From: Bacilli bacterium
Lineage (GTDB): Bacteria; Bacillota_I; Bacilli_A; RF39; UBA660
Assembly (NCBI GenBank): GCA_017411235.1
Contig: JAFPMR010000232.1
Coordinates: 1-22,821 of the forward strand
DNA: 22,821 nt
Reading direction: 5' to 3'
Shown here: in pieces, positions 1-7,900 of the stretch
Numbering within the stretch: the stretch's first letter is position 1
Layout: each line of letters opens with the position of its first letter
The notes under the pieces: generated by a model
Seen by the model: only the letters and a program-made list of their open reading frames with translations
Database searches by the model: none
What the model was told of the DNA's origin: nothing
Program-made: the position numbers and the translations under genes

Positions 1-1611
1 AAGTATCAAGGTATGACTAGAGAAGAATGTCGTGAAGCTTGTTTAGAAGATTTAAAAGAACAAGGATTACTTCTAGAAATAGAACCATTAGTTCATGAAG
101 TAGGACATTCTGAACGTACAGGTGTTATGGTTGAACCAATGATTAAAAAACAATGGTTTGTTAAGATGAGACCTTTAGCTGATCATGTATTAGAAACACA
201 AAAGAAGAAAGATGAAAAAGTTAATTTTGTACCTTCTAGATATGAAAAGACTATGAATCACTGGATGGAAATAACTTATGACTGGTGTATTTCTCGTCAA
301 TTATGGTGGGGACATAGAATTCCTGCATGGTATAAAGGCGAAGAAATATATGTAGGTATGGAACCTCCTAAAGGTGAAGGTTGGGTACAAGATAATGATG
401 TATTAGATACATGGTTTAGTAGTGCTTTATGGCCTTTTGCTACATTAGGATGGCCAGAGAATACTGATCTACTAAAGAGATATTATCCTAATAACTGTTT
501 AGTAACTGGTTATGATATTATTCCTTTCTGGGTTAATAGAATGACTTTCCAAGGTGAAAAACTATTAGGACAAAGACCTTTTGAAGATTGTTTAATTCAT
601 GGATTAATTCGTGATAAACAAGGAAGAAAGTTCAGTAAGAGTTTAGGTAATGGTATTGATCCATTTGATATGGTTAATTTATATGGAGCTGATGCACTTC
701 GTTATTATTTAGCTACAGATGTTGCTCCTGGAACAGATATGAGATTTGATGAAGATAAGATTAAATCTACATGGAACTATATTAATAAGATATGGAATGC
801 TTCAAGATTTGTTCTTTCAAATATTGAAGACTTAAAAGAAATTAAGTTAGAGAATTTAAAACCTGAAGATAAATGGATTTTAACTAAGTTTGAGAAATGT
901 ATTCATGATACTAAAAAGTTTATGGATAAGTATCAATTTAATAATGCAGGAGCTACTATTTATGATTTTACTTGGAGTTCATTCTGTGATAATTATATTG
1001 AAATGGCTAAGTTCTCAATTGATAGTGAAAGTACTAAATCTACATTATGCTATGTACTTTCTGGAATCTTAAAATTATTACAACCATTTATGCCTTATGT
1101 AACTGATGAAATCTATTCTAAGTTACCAGTAAAAGATGCAGAAGATATTATGGTTGCAGAATATCCTAAATATTCTAAGAAGTATATTTTTGAAGATGAA
1201 GAAAAAGATGTTGATGATCAAATAGAATTTATTAAGAACTTTAGAAATATTAAAGCAGAGAATAGTATTACTAAAGATATGAAAGTATTATTTAATACTA
1301 ATGGAGATAATGAATTAGTTATCAATATGTTAAAGATTAAAGATAATTTAATTGATTCATCTTTAGATATTAAGTCTTATAAAGTAATGTCTAAGAATAT
1401 TAAAGCAGAAATCTTCTTTGAAAAGGTTGAATCTGAAGAAGATAAGGCTTTAAAAGAAGCACAAATTAAAACATTACAAGATTCTATAGCTAGAAGAGAA
1501 AAATTATTAGCTAATGAAAATTATGTTAATAAAGCTCCAGCTAATATAGTTGAACTTGATAGACAAAAATTAGCTGAAGAGAAAAAGAAATTAGAAGAGT
1601 TATTAAAATAA
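1..1611 (+). CDS. valS: Valine--tRNA ligase, 5'-truncated by window edge
   Basis: Charges tRNA-Val with valine in the cytoplasm (class I aminoacyl-tRNA synthetase). The frame is open from base 1, so the N-terminal part, including the HIGH motif, lies outside the window; 536 residues remain. Visible ValRS hallmarks are the catalytic-core stretch RQLWWGHRIPAWY (about nt 295-333), the block DVLDTWFSSALWPF (about nt 397-438), and the KMSKS loop as KFSKSLGNGIDP (nt 628-663). An anticodon-binding helical domain follows, then a C-terminal Lys/Glu-rich coiled-coil arm (last ~60 residues) typical of bacterial ValRS and absent from IleRS/LeuRS. The gene ends inside its own terminator hairpin. Any T-box leader would lie upstream of the window and cannot be assessed. 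Identification is secure. Confidence 0.97.
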   Translation, partial: KYQGMTREECREACLEDLKEQGLLLEIEPLVHEVGHSERTGVMVEPMIKKQWFVKMRPLADHVLETQKKKDEKVNFVPSRYEKTMNHWMEITYDWCISRQLWWGHRIPAWYKGEEIYVGMEPPKGEGWVQDNDVLDTWFSSALWPFATLGWPENTDLLKRYYPNNCLVTGYDIIPFWVNRMTFQGEKLLGQRPFEDCLIHGLIRDKQGRKFSKSLGNGIDPFDMVNLYGADALRYYLATDVAPGTDMRFDEDKIKSTWNYINKIWNASRFVLSNIEDLKEIKLENLKPEDKWILTKFEKCIHDTKKFMDKYQFNNAGATIYDFTWSSFCDNYIEMAKFSIDSESTKSTLCYVLSGILKLLQPFMPYVTDEIYSKLPVKDAEDIMVAEYPKYSKKYIFEDEEKDVDDQIEFIKNFRNIKAENSITKDMKVLFNTNGDNELVINMLKIKDNLIDSSLDIKSYKVMSKNIKAEIFFEKVESEEDKALKEAQIKTLQDSIARREKLLANENYVNKAPANIVELDRQKLAEEKKKLEELLK

Positions 1612-1621
1612 CTCTTTTTTT
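1595..1621 (+). terminator. Intrinsic terminator of valS
   Basis: A perfect 9-bp stem (1595-1603 with 1608-1616) and a 4-nt loop are followed by a T-tract to 1621. The stop codon TAA (1609-1611) lies in the 3' arm. Confidence 0.9.
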
Positions 1622-1622
1622 A

Positions 1623-1631
1623 TGATATAAT
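1623..1631 (+). promoter_or_regulatory. Extended -10 promoter directly after the valS terminator
   Basis: TGATATAAT (TG 1623-1624, TATAAT 1626-1631) begins one base after the terminator T-tract. No -35 box is visible; the -35 region is the terminator itself. It lies about 95 nt upstream of the next start codon, and a second TGATATAAT sits closer to that gene. Confidence 0.5.
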
Positions 1632-1694
1632 TAATTTATAGAATTATATTGATTTTTTATAGTACGTTTTTATTATGAAAAATAGTAGAAAAAA

Positions 1695-1703
1695 TGATAT
1701 AAT
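1695..1703 (+). promoter_or_regulatory. Extended -10 promoter of the 109-aa gene
   Basis: TGATATAAT with TATAAT at 1698-1703. The predicted transcript start near 1710 gives an ~18-nt leader to the ATG at 1728 that contains GGGGTG (1716-1721). Confidence 0.65.
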
Positions 1704-1727
1704 GAAATTAGTTATGGGGTGTATATT

Positions 1728-2057
1728 ATGGTTACATTTGAAGAATTCTTAGTTAATTTTAATGAAGAAGTAGAAGAAACATTTGAAAATACTAGCTTAT
1801 CAGATAATGCTAGAGCAGTTGTTGTTTCTACTATGAAGAAATACTTCGCTGGTAAGAAGTATGATCCAATTGAACTAATGGCAGTTTTAGAAGGAGTATG
1901 CATTGCAACAATGACTCATGATGAGGTTGAGAGAAAGAGTCTTCTTGGCCGTATTCGACGCGAAGCAAATCATTATGTTACTGTGGAACCTGATCATGTA
2001 TGGTATCCTAACGAAAACTTTGAAGATATAGAAGATAGAAGAACTAGAGGAAGATAG
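1728..2057 (+). CDS. Small acidic protein of unknown function (109 aa)
   Basis: I do not recognise this family. It is a soluble, mostly helical, acidic protein with no signal peptide, membrane helix or metal-binding motif. The N-terminal half is rich in Glu and Phe. The C-terminal part is more charged, runs through a His/Tyr/Val/Trp stretch and ends in an Arg-rich tail. The ATG at 1728 is chosen because GGGGTG at 1716-1721 sits 6 nt upstream; a GTG at 1719 is in frame but overlaps that ribosome binding site. It forms its own transcription unit between valS and the Tam41-like gene, with a promoter at 1695-1703 and a terminator overlapping its TAG stop. Codon use matches its neighbours. It is convincing as a gene, but function is unknown. 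Confidence 0.8.
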   Translation: MVTFEEFLVNFNEEVEETFENTSLSDNARAVVVSTMKKYFAGKKYDPIELMAVLEGVCIATMTHDEVERKSLLGRIRREANHYVTVEPDHVWYPNENFEDIEDRRTRGR

Positions 2058-2068
2058 TTCTTTTTTTT
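2039..2068 (+). terminator. Intrinsic terminator of the 109-aa gene
   Basis: An 8-bp stem (2039-2046 with 2055-2062) and an 8-nt loop are followed by a T-tract to 2068. The TAG stop (2055-2057) starts the 3' arm. Confidence 0.85.
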
Positions 2069-2084
2069 ATTTTTCGGAGTTTTA

Positions 2085-2093
2085 TGTTATAAT
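2085..2093 (+). promoter_or_regulatory. Extended -10 promoter of the Tam41-like gene
   Basis: TGTTATAAT (TATAAT 2088-2093). The predicted start near 2100 leaves a ~26-nt leader containing AGGGGTGG (2111-2118). Confidence 0.65.
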
Positions 2094-2125
2094 ATCTATC
2101 ATGTTTTTTGAGGGGTGGTGATGTG

Positions 2126-3037
2126 ATGGAAAGGCAACAAGTTATTACCAATTTTGTTAACAATCGGCCAGAAGCACTGGGCGCGTATGGTTATGGGTCT
2201 GGAGTCTTTAAACAATTTGGATATGGAAATAATGATCACCCTCAAATCGATATTATCTTTTTAGTAGAAAACCTTAAAAGATGGCATATAGCCAATCTTT
2301 CGATGAATAAAAGTGATTATACAGTTTCAGGAAGAACTTATGTTTTATTAAGTGATCCTGAACAATTTAAAGGTAAGAATAAAATAACTTATTATAGTCA
2401 AATTTATGAAAATGGTTTGCAATTTAAATATGGAGTTATGGAAGAGAGAGACTTTTTAGAATTCTTGGAAAGTTGGGAAAATATTTTTATTGCAGGAAGA
2501 TTCCAAAAGCCAGTATTACAAATTAAAGGTAATGAACTTCAAAATGAAGCTATTAAAAAGAATAAAGAACAAGCTTTATTAGTTGCTTCTATCTTAGCAC
2601 CAGCAGTTGTATCTAAAAGAGAGTTTTTTGAAATACTATGTGGTTTATCTTATAGAGGAACTTTAAGAATGTCCTTTGCAGAGAATCCTTGCAAAATAGA
2701 GAATATTGTTAAAGGTTCTTATGAAAAATTATTGGAAACTTATAATTTATATACAGATTATATTAAAGAAGATGAAAATGGTGTTTTATTCATTGATCAT
2801 TCTAAGGTAATATATCATGTTAAAGAATTACCAATTGCTTTAATTAAATATTTGTATATGAATGGATATAATTTAGTTAATCTTCAATCTTTAAGACAGG
2901 GCATTAATAATTTCTTGACAGAGCATAATAAAACAGAAGAGTTAAGCCAAAGTATTGATGGTATTAAAACTAATGGTATTGTTAGAAGTACGCCTTATTT
3001 ATTAGCAAAAGTTAAAAAGAAAGTTGTTAAAAAGTAA
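2126..3037 (+). CDS. Tam41/Mmp37-family phosphatidate cytidylyltransferase (CDP-diacylglycerol synthase)
   Basis: Predicted to convert phosphatidate plus CTP to CDP-diacylglycerol, the precursor of phosphatidylglycerol and cardiolipin, at the inner face of the membrane. The 303-residue protein shows the family blocks in order: GYGSGVFKQFGY (residues 22-33), a nucleotidyltransferase-type Gly-Ser motif; QIDIIFLV (40-47) with the acidic Asp42; RWHIANL (52-58); a KYGV block; WENIFIAGRFQKPV (near 115-130); and GLSYRGTLRM leading to a KIENIV block (about 173-199). These match the eukaryotic mitochondrial Tam41 fold, not the polytopic CdsA: there is no transmembrane helix. A Lys-rich C-terminus could help peripheral membrane binding (inference). 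ATG 2126 is chosen because AGGGGTGG lies 7 nt upstream; GTG 2123 and TTG 2108 are alternatives. It is monocistronic. Confidence 0.87.
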   Translation: MERQQVITNFVNNRPEALGAYGYGSGVFKQFGYGNNDHPQIDIIFLVENLKRWHIANLSMNKSDYTVSGRTYVLLSDPEQFKGKNKITYYSQIYENGLQFKYGVMEERDFLEFLESWENIFIAGRFQKPVLQIKGNELQNEAIKKNKEQALLVASILAPAVVSKREFFEILCGLSYRGTLRMSFAENPCKIENIVKGSYEKLLETYNLYTDYIKEDENGVLFIDHSKVIYHVKELPIALIKYLYMNGYNLVNLQSLRQGINNFLTEHNKTEELSQSIDGIKTNGIVRSTPYLLAKVKKKVVKK

Positions 3038-3048
3038 CTTTCTTTTTT
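3014..3048 (+). terminator. Intrinsic terminator of the Tam41-like gene
   Basis: A perfect 12-bp stem (3014-3025 with 3036-3047) and a 10-nt loop end in a run of Ts to 3048. The stem begins inside the Lys-rich C-terminal codons and the stop lies at its 3' base. Confidence 0.85.
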
Positions 3049-3069
3049 ATTGTTTATAAAACGAATGTT

Positions 3070-3078
3070 TGATATAAT
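3070..3078 (+). promoter_or_regulatory. Extended -10 promoter of xseAB
   Basis: TGATATAAT (TATAAT 3073-3078). The predicted start near 3085 is 16 nt before the xseA ATG and excludes any start codon upstream of about 3085. Confidence 0.65.
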
Positions 3079-3100
3079 AATTCTTGTTAAAGGTGATTAT

Positions 3101-4432
3101 ATGGATGGTATTAAGTATTATAGTATAACAGCTTTAAATAGAGCTATTAAGAATATGTTTGATAGTAAACCAGAACTTAATAGAGTTTATATTAAAGGTG
3201 AGATTAGTAATTTTAAACATCATAGTAGAGGTCATTTATATTTTACCTTGAAAGATGAAAACTCAAGGATAGCAGCAGTTATGTTTGCTTCTAATGCTAG
3301 TAGTATTAAATTTGAACCAGAAGATGGTATGAAAGTACTAGTTAGTGGTAGAGTAACTGTTTATGAAGCTACTGGAGGTTATCAAATATATGTAGATCAA
3401 ATGGACTTAGATGGTATTGGTAATTTGTATTTAGAGTTTGAGAAACTAAAGAAGAAATTACAAGAACAAGGATTATTTAATCCTGAACATAAAAGACCTA
3501 TACCAAGATTTCCAAAAAAAATTGGTATTATTACAGCACCTACAGGAGCTGCTATAAGAGATATTTTAAGTACTATTAAGAGAAGATATCCAATATGTGA
3601 AACAATATTGTTTCCAGCACTTGTACAAGGTGTAGGAGCTAAAGAAAGTATTGTTGAACAATTAAATCGTGCACAGGATTTTGATTTAGATGTAATCATT
3701 TGTGGACGTGGTGGTGGATCTATTGAAGATTTATGGGCATTTAATGAGGAGATAGTTGCTAATGCAATTTATAATTCAAGAATTCCTGTTATATCTGCTG
3801 TAGGTCATGAAGTAGATTTTACGATTGCTGATTTTGTAGCAGACTTAAGAGCACCAACGCCTACAGGAGCTGCTGAGATGGCAGTACCTAATTTAGTTGA
3901 TTTAAAGACATTAATTAATCAATATACAATTAGATTAAATGAAAATATTAAAGGTATTATTAATCTATGTACTAAAAAATTAGATAGTTTAAAAGGATCA
4001 TATGTTTTAAAGAATCCTTTAGCATTATATGAAGCTAAAGAACAAAAGTTAGATAGTTATATTGATAGATGTAATGGAGTTATTAAAAACATTTTGGATA
4101 CATATACTAATCGATTAAATAATGTAAAGAGTAGTTATGTTTTAAAGAATCCATTAGCAACTTATGAAGTTAAAAAAGAAAAACTATTTAATTTAAGTAG
4201 TTTATTAAATAAAGAGATGAATGTTATTCTTGATAATAATAAACATAAATATGAAATAATGATTAATAAATTAGATTTGTTAAGTCCTTTAAATATACTT
4301 GGTAAAGGATATAGTGTTGTTAGTAAAGATGATAAGATAATTAAGAGCACTAAAGATTTAAAAGCAAATGATGTATTAAATATTCGTATGAGTGAAGGCA
4401 AAGTAAATGCTATAGTAAAGGAGATAATGTAA
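3101..4432 (+). CDS. xseA: Exodeoxyribonuclease VII large subunit
   Basis: Catalytic subunit of exonuclease VII, which degrades single-stranded DNA in both directions in repair. It is 443 residues, a normal length. An N-terminal OB-fold (about 20-105, with ISNFKHHSRGHLYFTLKD) binds ssDNA. The nuclease domain carries KIGIITAPTGAAIRDIL, GRGGGSIEDLWAFNEE (from residue 202) and GHEVDFTIADFVADLRAPTP (from 235), all diagnostic. The C-terminal helical arm that binds XseB contains a clear internal duplication with a 45-residue period (YVLKNPLA at nt 4001 and again at 4136) before the terminal SPLNILGKGYSVV motif. ATG 3101 is preceded by AAAGGTGAT. It forms an operon with xseB, separated by one base. 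Confidence 0.97.
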   Translation: MDGIKYYSITALNRAIKNMFDSKPELNRVYIKGEISNFKHHSRGHLYFTLKDENSRIAAVMFASNASSIKFEPEDGMKVLVSGRVTVYEATGGYQIYVDQMDLDGIGNLYLEFEKLKKKLQEQGLFNPEHKRPIPRFPKKIGIITAPTGAAIRDILSTIKRRYPICETILFPALVQGVGAKESIVEQLNRAQDFDLDVIICGRGGGSIEDLWAFNEEIVANAIYNSRIPVISAVGHEVDFTIADFVADLRAPTPTGAAEMAVPNLVDLKTLINQYTIRLNENIKGIINLCTKKLDSLKGSYVLKNPLALYEAKEQKLDSYIDRCNGVIKNILDTYTNRLNNVKSSYVLKNPLATYEVKKEKLFNLSSLLNKEMNVILDNNKHKYEIMINKLDLLSPLNILGKGYSVVSKDDKIIKSTKDLKANDVLNIRMSEGKVNAIVKEIM

Positions 4433-4433
4433 G

Positions 4434-4664
4434 ATGGCAGTTAAAAAAGAAGAAAAGACTTTTGAAGAAAGTTTAGTAGAATTAGAAAGTATTGTTAAAG
4501 AGTTAGAAAGTGGTAATGTTGATTTAGATAAAGCTATTGAAAAATATAGCGAAGCTATGAAACTTGCTAAAACATGCAGTGACAAGTTAAATAATGCAAC
4601 AGAGAAAGTTAATCAAATTCTAAAAGAAAATGGAGTTTTAGAAGATTTCGAAATAGAAGAATAG
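4434..4664 (+). CDS. xseB: Exodeoxyribonuclease VII small subunit
   Basis: The 76-residue helical-hairpin subunit that coats the XseA arms and is needed in several copies for active exonuclease VII. The core reads as the XseB family: TFEESLVELESIVKELESG, then LDKAIEKYSEAMKLAKTC, then a heptad-like helix with an acidic tail. The ATG lies one base after the xseA stop, with AAAGGAGA (4417-4424) inside the xseA 3' end, which implies translational coupling and fixed stoichiometry. The TAG stop is exactly the 3-nt loop of the operon terminator. Confidence 0.96.
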   Translation: MAVKKEEKTFEESLVELESIVKELESGNVDLDKAIEKYSEAMKLAKTCSDKLNNATEKVNQILKENGVLEDFEIEE

Positions 4665-4678
4665 TTCTTCTATTTTTT
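4651..4678 (+). terminator. Intrinsic terminator of xseAB with the stop codon as its loop
   Basis: A perfect 11-bp stem (4651-4661 with 4665-4675) encloses a 3-nt loop that is the xseB stop codon TAG (4662-4664), followed by Ts to 4678. Confidence 0.9.
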
Positions 4679-4686
4679 CTTTATTA

Positions 4687-4695
4687 TGATATAAT
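4687..4695 (+). promoter_or_regulatory. Extended -10 promoter of the first WG-like membrane protein
   Basis: TGATATAAT (TATAAT 4690-4695). The predicted start near 4702 rules out the in-frame ATG at 4699. Confidence 0.65.
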
Positions 4696-4719
4696 TAGAT
4701 GAGAATAGAGGTGTCTTTA

Positions 4720-6408
4720 ATGGCTAAAATTAAAAAAACAGATGATGCTAAGAAGGAGAAAAAAATTAGAAAATCAGATGTTAAAAAGGAATTAAAAGAA
4801 GAATTAAAAGACGAAGTTAAAGAAGAAATACAAGAAGAAATTCTTGATGGAGCTACTATTAAGCCACAAAGAAAGGTATATTTCTGGGAAGAAGTTGGGT
4901 CTTTCTTGATGATTATAGTAATTATAGGACTTATTTCTTTAGGTGGATGGTATTGGTATACTCATATGAAAGATCATTCTAAAGATGAGAAAAAACCAGA
5001 AACAGAAGAAAAAGAAATTGTTGGTTATGATTATAAATTGATAAAAGAAGCTGAGAATTCTAAACTACTTTATAATTATCTAATTGTAGAAAATGATGAT
5101 AATGAGATAACTAATATATATGACTCTAAAGGAAACATGTTATATGAAGGTCAATTTAGTTATACTACTTTCTATGTAGATAAAAACCACGATTTATATT
5201 TAGCTGATGAAGATTATTTAGAAGAAGAAAATGTTATTACTTTATATAAATTAAAAGATGGAGAATTTGAACAACAATTTAAGATTTCTCGTGAGAATGT
5301 ATTCTATACATGTTTATTATATAGAGATGGCTCTGATGAATACTTATTAGGATTTGTTGGAGAAAAATTAAGTAATGAATCCGGTAAATATGAAGTTGAA
5401 AAGACTTACATTGTTAATCTTGATAACGAAGAAAGTGAACTTGATGGTTATTTCTTAACTGGTGATGAAGCTAGACTTGGTCAAGATTCACCAGTAGTTA
5501 CTCATAACACTAGTTATGTAACATTTAGTGATTATGATATGAAGAATTATGGTTTATATGATTTAGACAATCAAGAAGTAATGATAGATGCTGAATATGA
5601 GTTATTATATTCTACTTATGATAATAGTTTTGTTGCTAAGAAAGATAATAAAACTGGAATTATTAATCCAAATCAAAAAATATTAGTAGTATTTGAATAT
5701 GACTTTATTGATATTCATGAAGATTTCTATGTTGTAGGTAAAGACGATAAGCTAGCTATAATGAATGATGATTATGAATTTGTTACAAAATTTGATTTTG
5801 ATTATCAAAGAGCATTTGAAGGACATGAGTATTTATATACTTTATGTTGTACATCATTTAATTCATTTGCAGCAGAGAAACATGATGACAAGTATTTATT
5901 AGTTACTAATTATGGAAGTTTAAGTATTCTTGATAGTAAGTATAAAGTAAATGAAGCTTATATTATTAATAGTGATGGAACTTATGAAACAATCCAAGAA
6001 GATTTCTTTGATCAAACTGGAGAATATACAATTTTCTTTAATAGCAAAGATAAAAAGTATAGAGTATATGATAATGATTTAGAAGAGTTATCTACTATTG
6101 ATTTATCATCATATACATTTGGTAAGAAGCCTCAATATTTTGATAGCTTTGGAAATTATTTAATTGTAACTGGTAAAGAAGTATACTTTGATGCTTTAAC
6201 TGGAAAAGAAGCAAGTACTAAAGATATTGTTTATGAATTAAAGAATGTAAAAATTACTTATAGTAAACCTACATTAAAGGTATTTGTAGATAATGAAGAA
6301 GTAGCTAATTATGATGATCCATCATTTACTACTTACATAATGAAAACAGATAAAGGATTTATCATTAGGAATCCTAAAGGAGAAAGTATTATATTAATAG
6401 AAAAGTAA
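4720..6408 (+). CDS. Single-pass membrane protein with WG-like repeat ectodomain (562 aa)
   Basis: Function unknown. Residues 1-50 are a highly charged Lys/Glu-rich cytoplasmic head. One transmembrane helix spans about 59-82 (SFLMIIVIIGLISLGGWYWY), followed by a ~480-residue exported domain dominated by short beta-strand repeats. The region near residues 276-360 (YGLYDLDNQEV ... TGIINPNQKIL ... KLAIMNDDYEF) resembles WG/KWG beta-propeller-like repeats: a Gly-hydrophobic pair, a turn, then a conserved Tyr/Phe-Asp step. ATG 4720 is chosen because GAGGTG (4708-4713) lies 6 nt upstream; the in-frame ATG at 4699 is upstream of the predicted transcript start. The next gene encodes a clear paralogue. 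The repeat assignment is by eye and approximate. Confidence 0.85.
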   Translation: MAKIKKTDDAKKEKKIRKSDVKKELKEELKDEVKEEIQEEILDGATIKPQRKVYFWEEVGSFLMIIVIIGLISLGGWYWYTHMKDHSKDEKKPETEEKEIVGYDYKLIKEAENSKLLYNYLIVENDDNEITNIYDSKGNMLYEGQFSYTTFYVDKNHDLYLADEDYLEEENVITLYKLKDGEFEQQFKISRENVFYTCLLYRDGSDEYLLGFVGEKLSNESGKYEVEKTYIVNLDNEESELDGYFLTGDEARLGQDSPVVTHNTSYVTFSDYDMKNYGLYDLDNQEVMIDAEYELLYSTYDNSFVAKKDNKTGIINPNQKILVVFEYDFIDIHEDFYVVGKDDKLAIMNDDYEFVTKFDFDYQRAFEGHEYLYTLCCTSFNSFAAEKHDDKYLLVTNYGSLSILDSKYKVNEAYIINSDGTYETIQEDFFDQTGEYTIFFNSKDKKYRVYDNDLEELSTIDLSSYTFGKKPQYFDSFGNYLIVTGKEVYFDALTGKEASTKDIVYELKNVKITYSKPTLKVFVDNEEVANYDDPSFTTYIMKTDKGFIIRNPKGESIILIEK

Positions 6409-6429
6409 TTCAGTTGAATTACTTTTTTT
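6401..6429 (+). terminator. Intrinsic terminator after the first WG-like protein gene
   Basis: An 11-bp stem (6401-6411 with 6416-6426) and a 4-nt loop are followed by Ts to 6429. The TAA stop (6406-6408) lies within the 5' arm. Confidence 0.9.
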
Positions 6430-6430
6430 A

Positions 6431-6439
6431 TGGTATAAT
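6431..6439 (+). promoter_or_regulatory. Extended -10 promoter of the second WG-like protein gene
   Basis: TGGTATAAT (TATAAT 6434-6439) begins two bases after the preceding T-tract. The predicted leader to ATG 6458 is only ~12 nt. Confidence 0.7.
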
Positions 6440-6457
6440 ACTTGAGAAGTGATTTAA

Positions 6458-7900
6458 ATGGAACAAGAAAAAAGAAATCAATATATGTTAATTGCTGTCG
6501 TAGTAATTCTTTTAATTGTTGTATTTGCAATTGGATTGTTTTTGGCAATTAAATATAAGAATAAACATTTGAATAATAAAGAGTATTATTTTAATCAAAT
6601 ATATATTAGTGAATATAAATTAGATATGGCTGATGAAGATTTTTATATCGGTTATTTAGATGATCAACAAATCAATGTAATTATAAATAAAACAGGTAAA
6701 GAAGTATTTAGTAATGGAATCAACATCTATTATGATGGTATTTATAAAACTAAAGAAGACGATTATATTATTTATTCTACAAAGGATAACAGTTTAGTTA
6801 TTTATTCTTTTGATGGAGAAAAATTAGAAAAGATTAAAGAATATAGTGATGTATCATATGCTAAACCTATTATCTATACTAATGGTAATATTGAATACAT
6901 TGTTGGTTTTACTTCTCAAGAATTAGATGGCTTAAATATTTTTATGTTAAATGATTTAGAGAGAGTAGTAATTCCAGATGCTTATTTAGTAGCAGATGAT
7001 TTATATAATGGTGTTTATTATACTTATAGTACGGAGAATTTAATAGTTTATAAACCGCATTTGTATGGAGCTATTAATTATGAAGGAAAGATAACTATTA
7101 ATTATAAATATAAAGAATTAAAGAATACTTATAACAATTCTTTTATTGTTAAAGATAAGAAGAATAATTATGGAATTATAGATAAGAATGGAAAAGAGTT
7201 AGTAAAAGCAAAATATAAAGCTATTGGTTTATTTGGTGATTACTATTTAGTAGTTAATAGTAAAAATGAAATGGCTGTTTATGATAAAAACTATAAAAAT
7301 ATTACTGGCTTTGAGATGAGTTATGATCCACTATTAGAATATGAACCTAGAAGTTCTATTAATAGTTTCCATTTATGGAAAGTTGGTAGTAATTTAGTAG
7401 TAGTTAATAATTATTTACAAGATTTTAATAAAACAGAGTATTCTAAAAGCAATGCTTATTTCATAAAGAATAACAAAATTGTTAAAACGATTAAACAAAT
7501 TGGTTTTGCGAACAATGGTGTTGTTTATTCTTATGATAAAGATTACAAAGTTACTATTTATGATAGTGATTTAGAAGTAGTTAGTGAATTTAAAGTAGAT
7601 AATGCTAAAAAAATATTAAGTATTTCTCGTGAAATAGATGATGTTATTAAAGTTAAATGTTTAACTGAAGATGATTCTGAAAAAGATATATATTATAAAA
7701 ATGGCGAAGTAATTGATTATTCTTATGGAGAATTAATTGCTACTAAAGGAGATATATATGTTATTAAGACTGATACAGGTGTCAGCTTATATGATAGAAA
7801 TCTAAATAAATTAGATAGTCTAGAGGGAAATAATATTGAATATAAAAATGATTATCTAATAGTAGATAATGGTATATATAAAATAGAGAAGAGAAGTTAA
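6458..7900 (+). CDS. Paralogous single-pass membrane protein with WG-like repeats (480 aa)
   Basis: Function unknown; tandem paralogue of the gene just upstream. It has a short N-terminal tail, a transmembrane helix at about 9-33 (YMLIAVVVILLIVVFAIGLF) and a ~445-residue exported domain. Residues near 203-286 (YGAINYEGKI ... YGIIDKNGKEL ... EMAVYDKNY) are the clearest WG-like repeats, and align with the neighbour's repeats through shared steps such as YNNSFIVK versus YDNSFVAK and VTIYDSDLEVVSEF versus YRVYDNDLEELSTI. It lacks the neighbour's long Lys/Glu head. The ATG has a weak ribosome binding site (GAGAAGTGA) at the very 5' end of the predicted mRNA. It has its own promoter and terminator, so the pair can be regulated separately. 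Confidence 0.85.
   Translation: MEQEKRNQYMLIAVVVILLIVVFAIGLFLAIKYKNKHLNNKEYYFNQIYISEYKLDMADEDFYIGYLDDQQINVIINKTGKEVFSNGINIYYDGIYKTKEDDYIIYSTKDNSLVIYSFDGEKLEKIKEYSDVSYAKPIIYTNGNIEYIVGFTSQELDGLNIFMLNDLERVVIPDAYLVADDLYNGVYYTYSTENLIVYKPHLYGAINYEGKITINYKYKELKNTYNNSFIVKDKKNNYGIIDKNGKELVKAKYKAIGLFGDYYLVVNSKNEMAVYDKNYKNITGFEMSYDPLLEYEPRSSINSFHLWKVGSNLVVVNNYLQDFNKTEYSKSNAYFIKNNKIVKTIKQIGFANNGVVYSYDKDYKVTIYDSDLEVVSEFKVDNAKKILSISREIDDVIKVKCLTEDDSEKDIYYKNGEVIDYSYGELIATKGDIYVIKTDTGVSLYDRNLNKLDSLEGNNIEYKNDYLIVDNGIYKIEKRS

Noticed and set aside
3397..3699. Reverse-strand open frames such as those opposite xseA, the zinc-ribbon genes and the repeat protein
   Set aside because: They lie opposite well-supported genes, lack ribosome binding sites and recognisable protein features, and are explained by low stop density in the complementary frame.
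4699..4719. Upstream ATG as start of the first WG-like protein
   Set aside because: It is only four bases from the -10 box, upstream of the expected transcript start, while ATG 4720 has a GAGGTG site at proper spacing.
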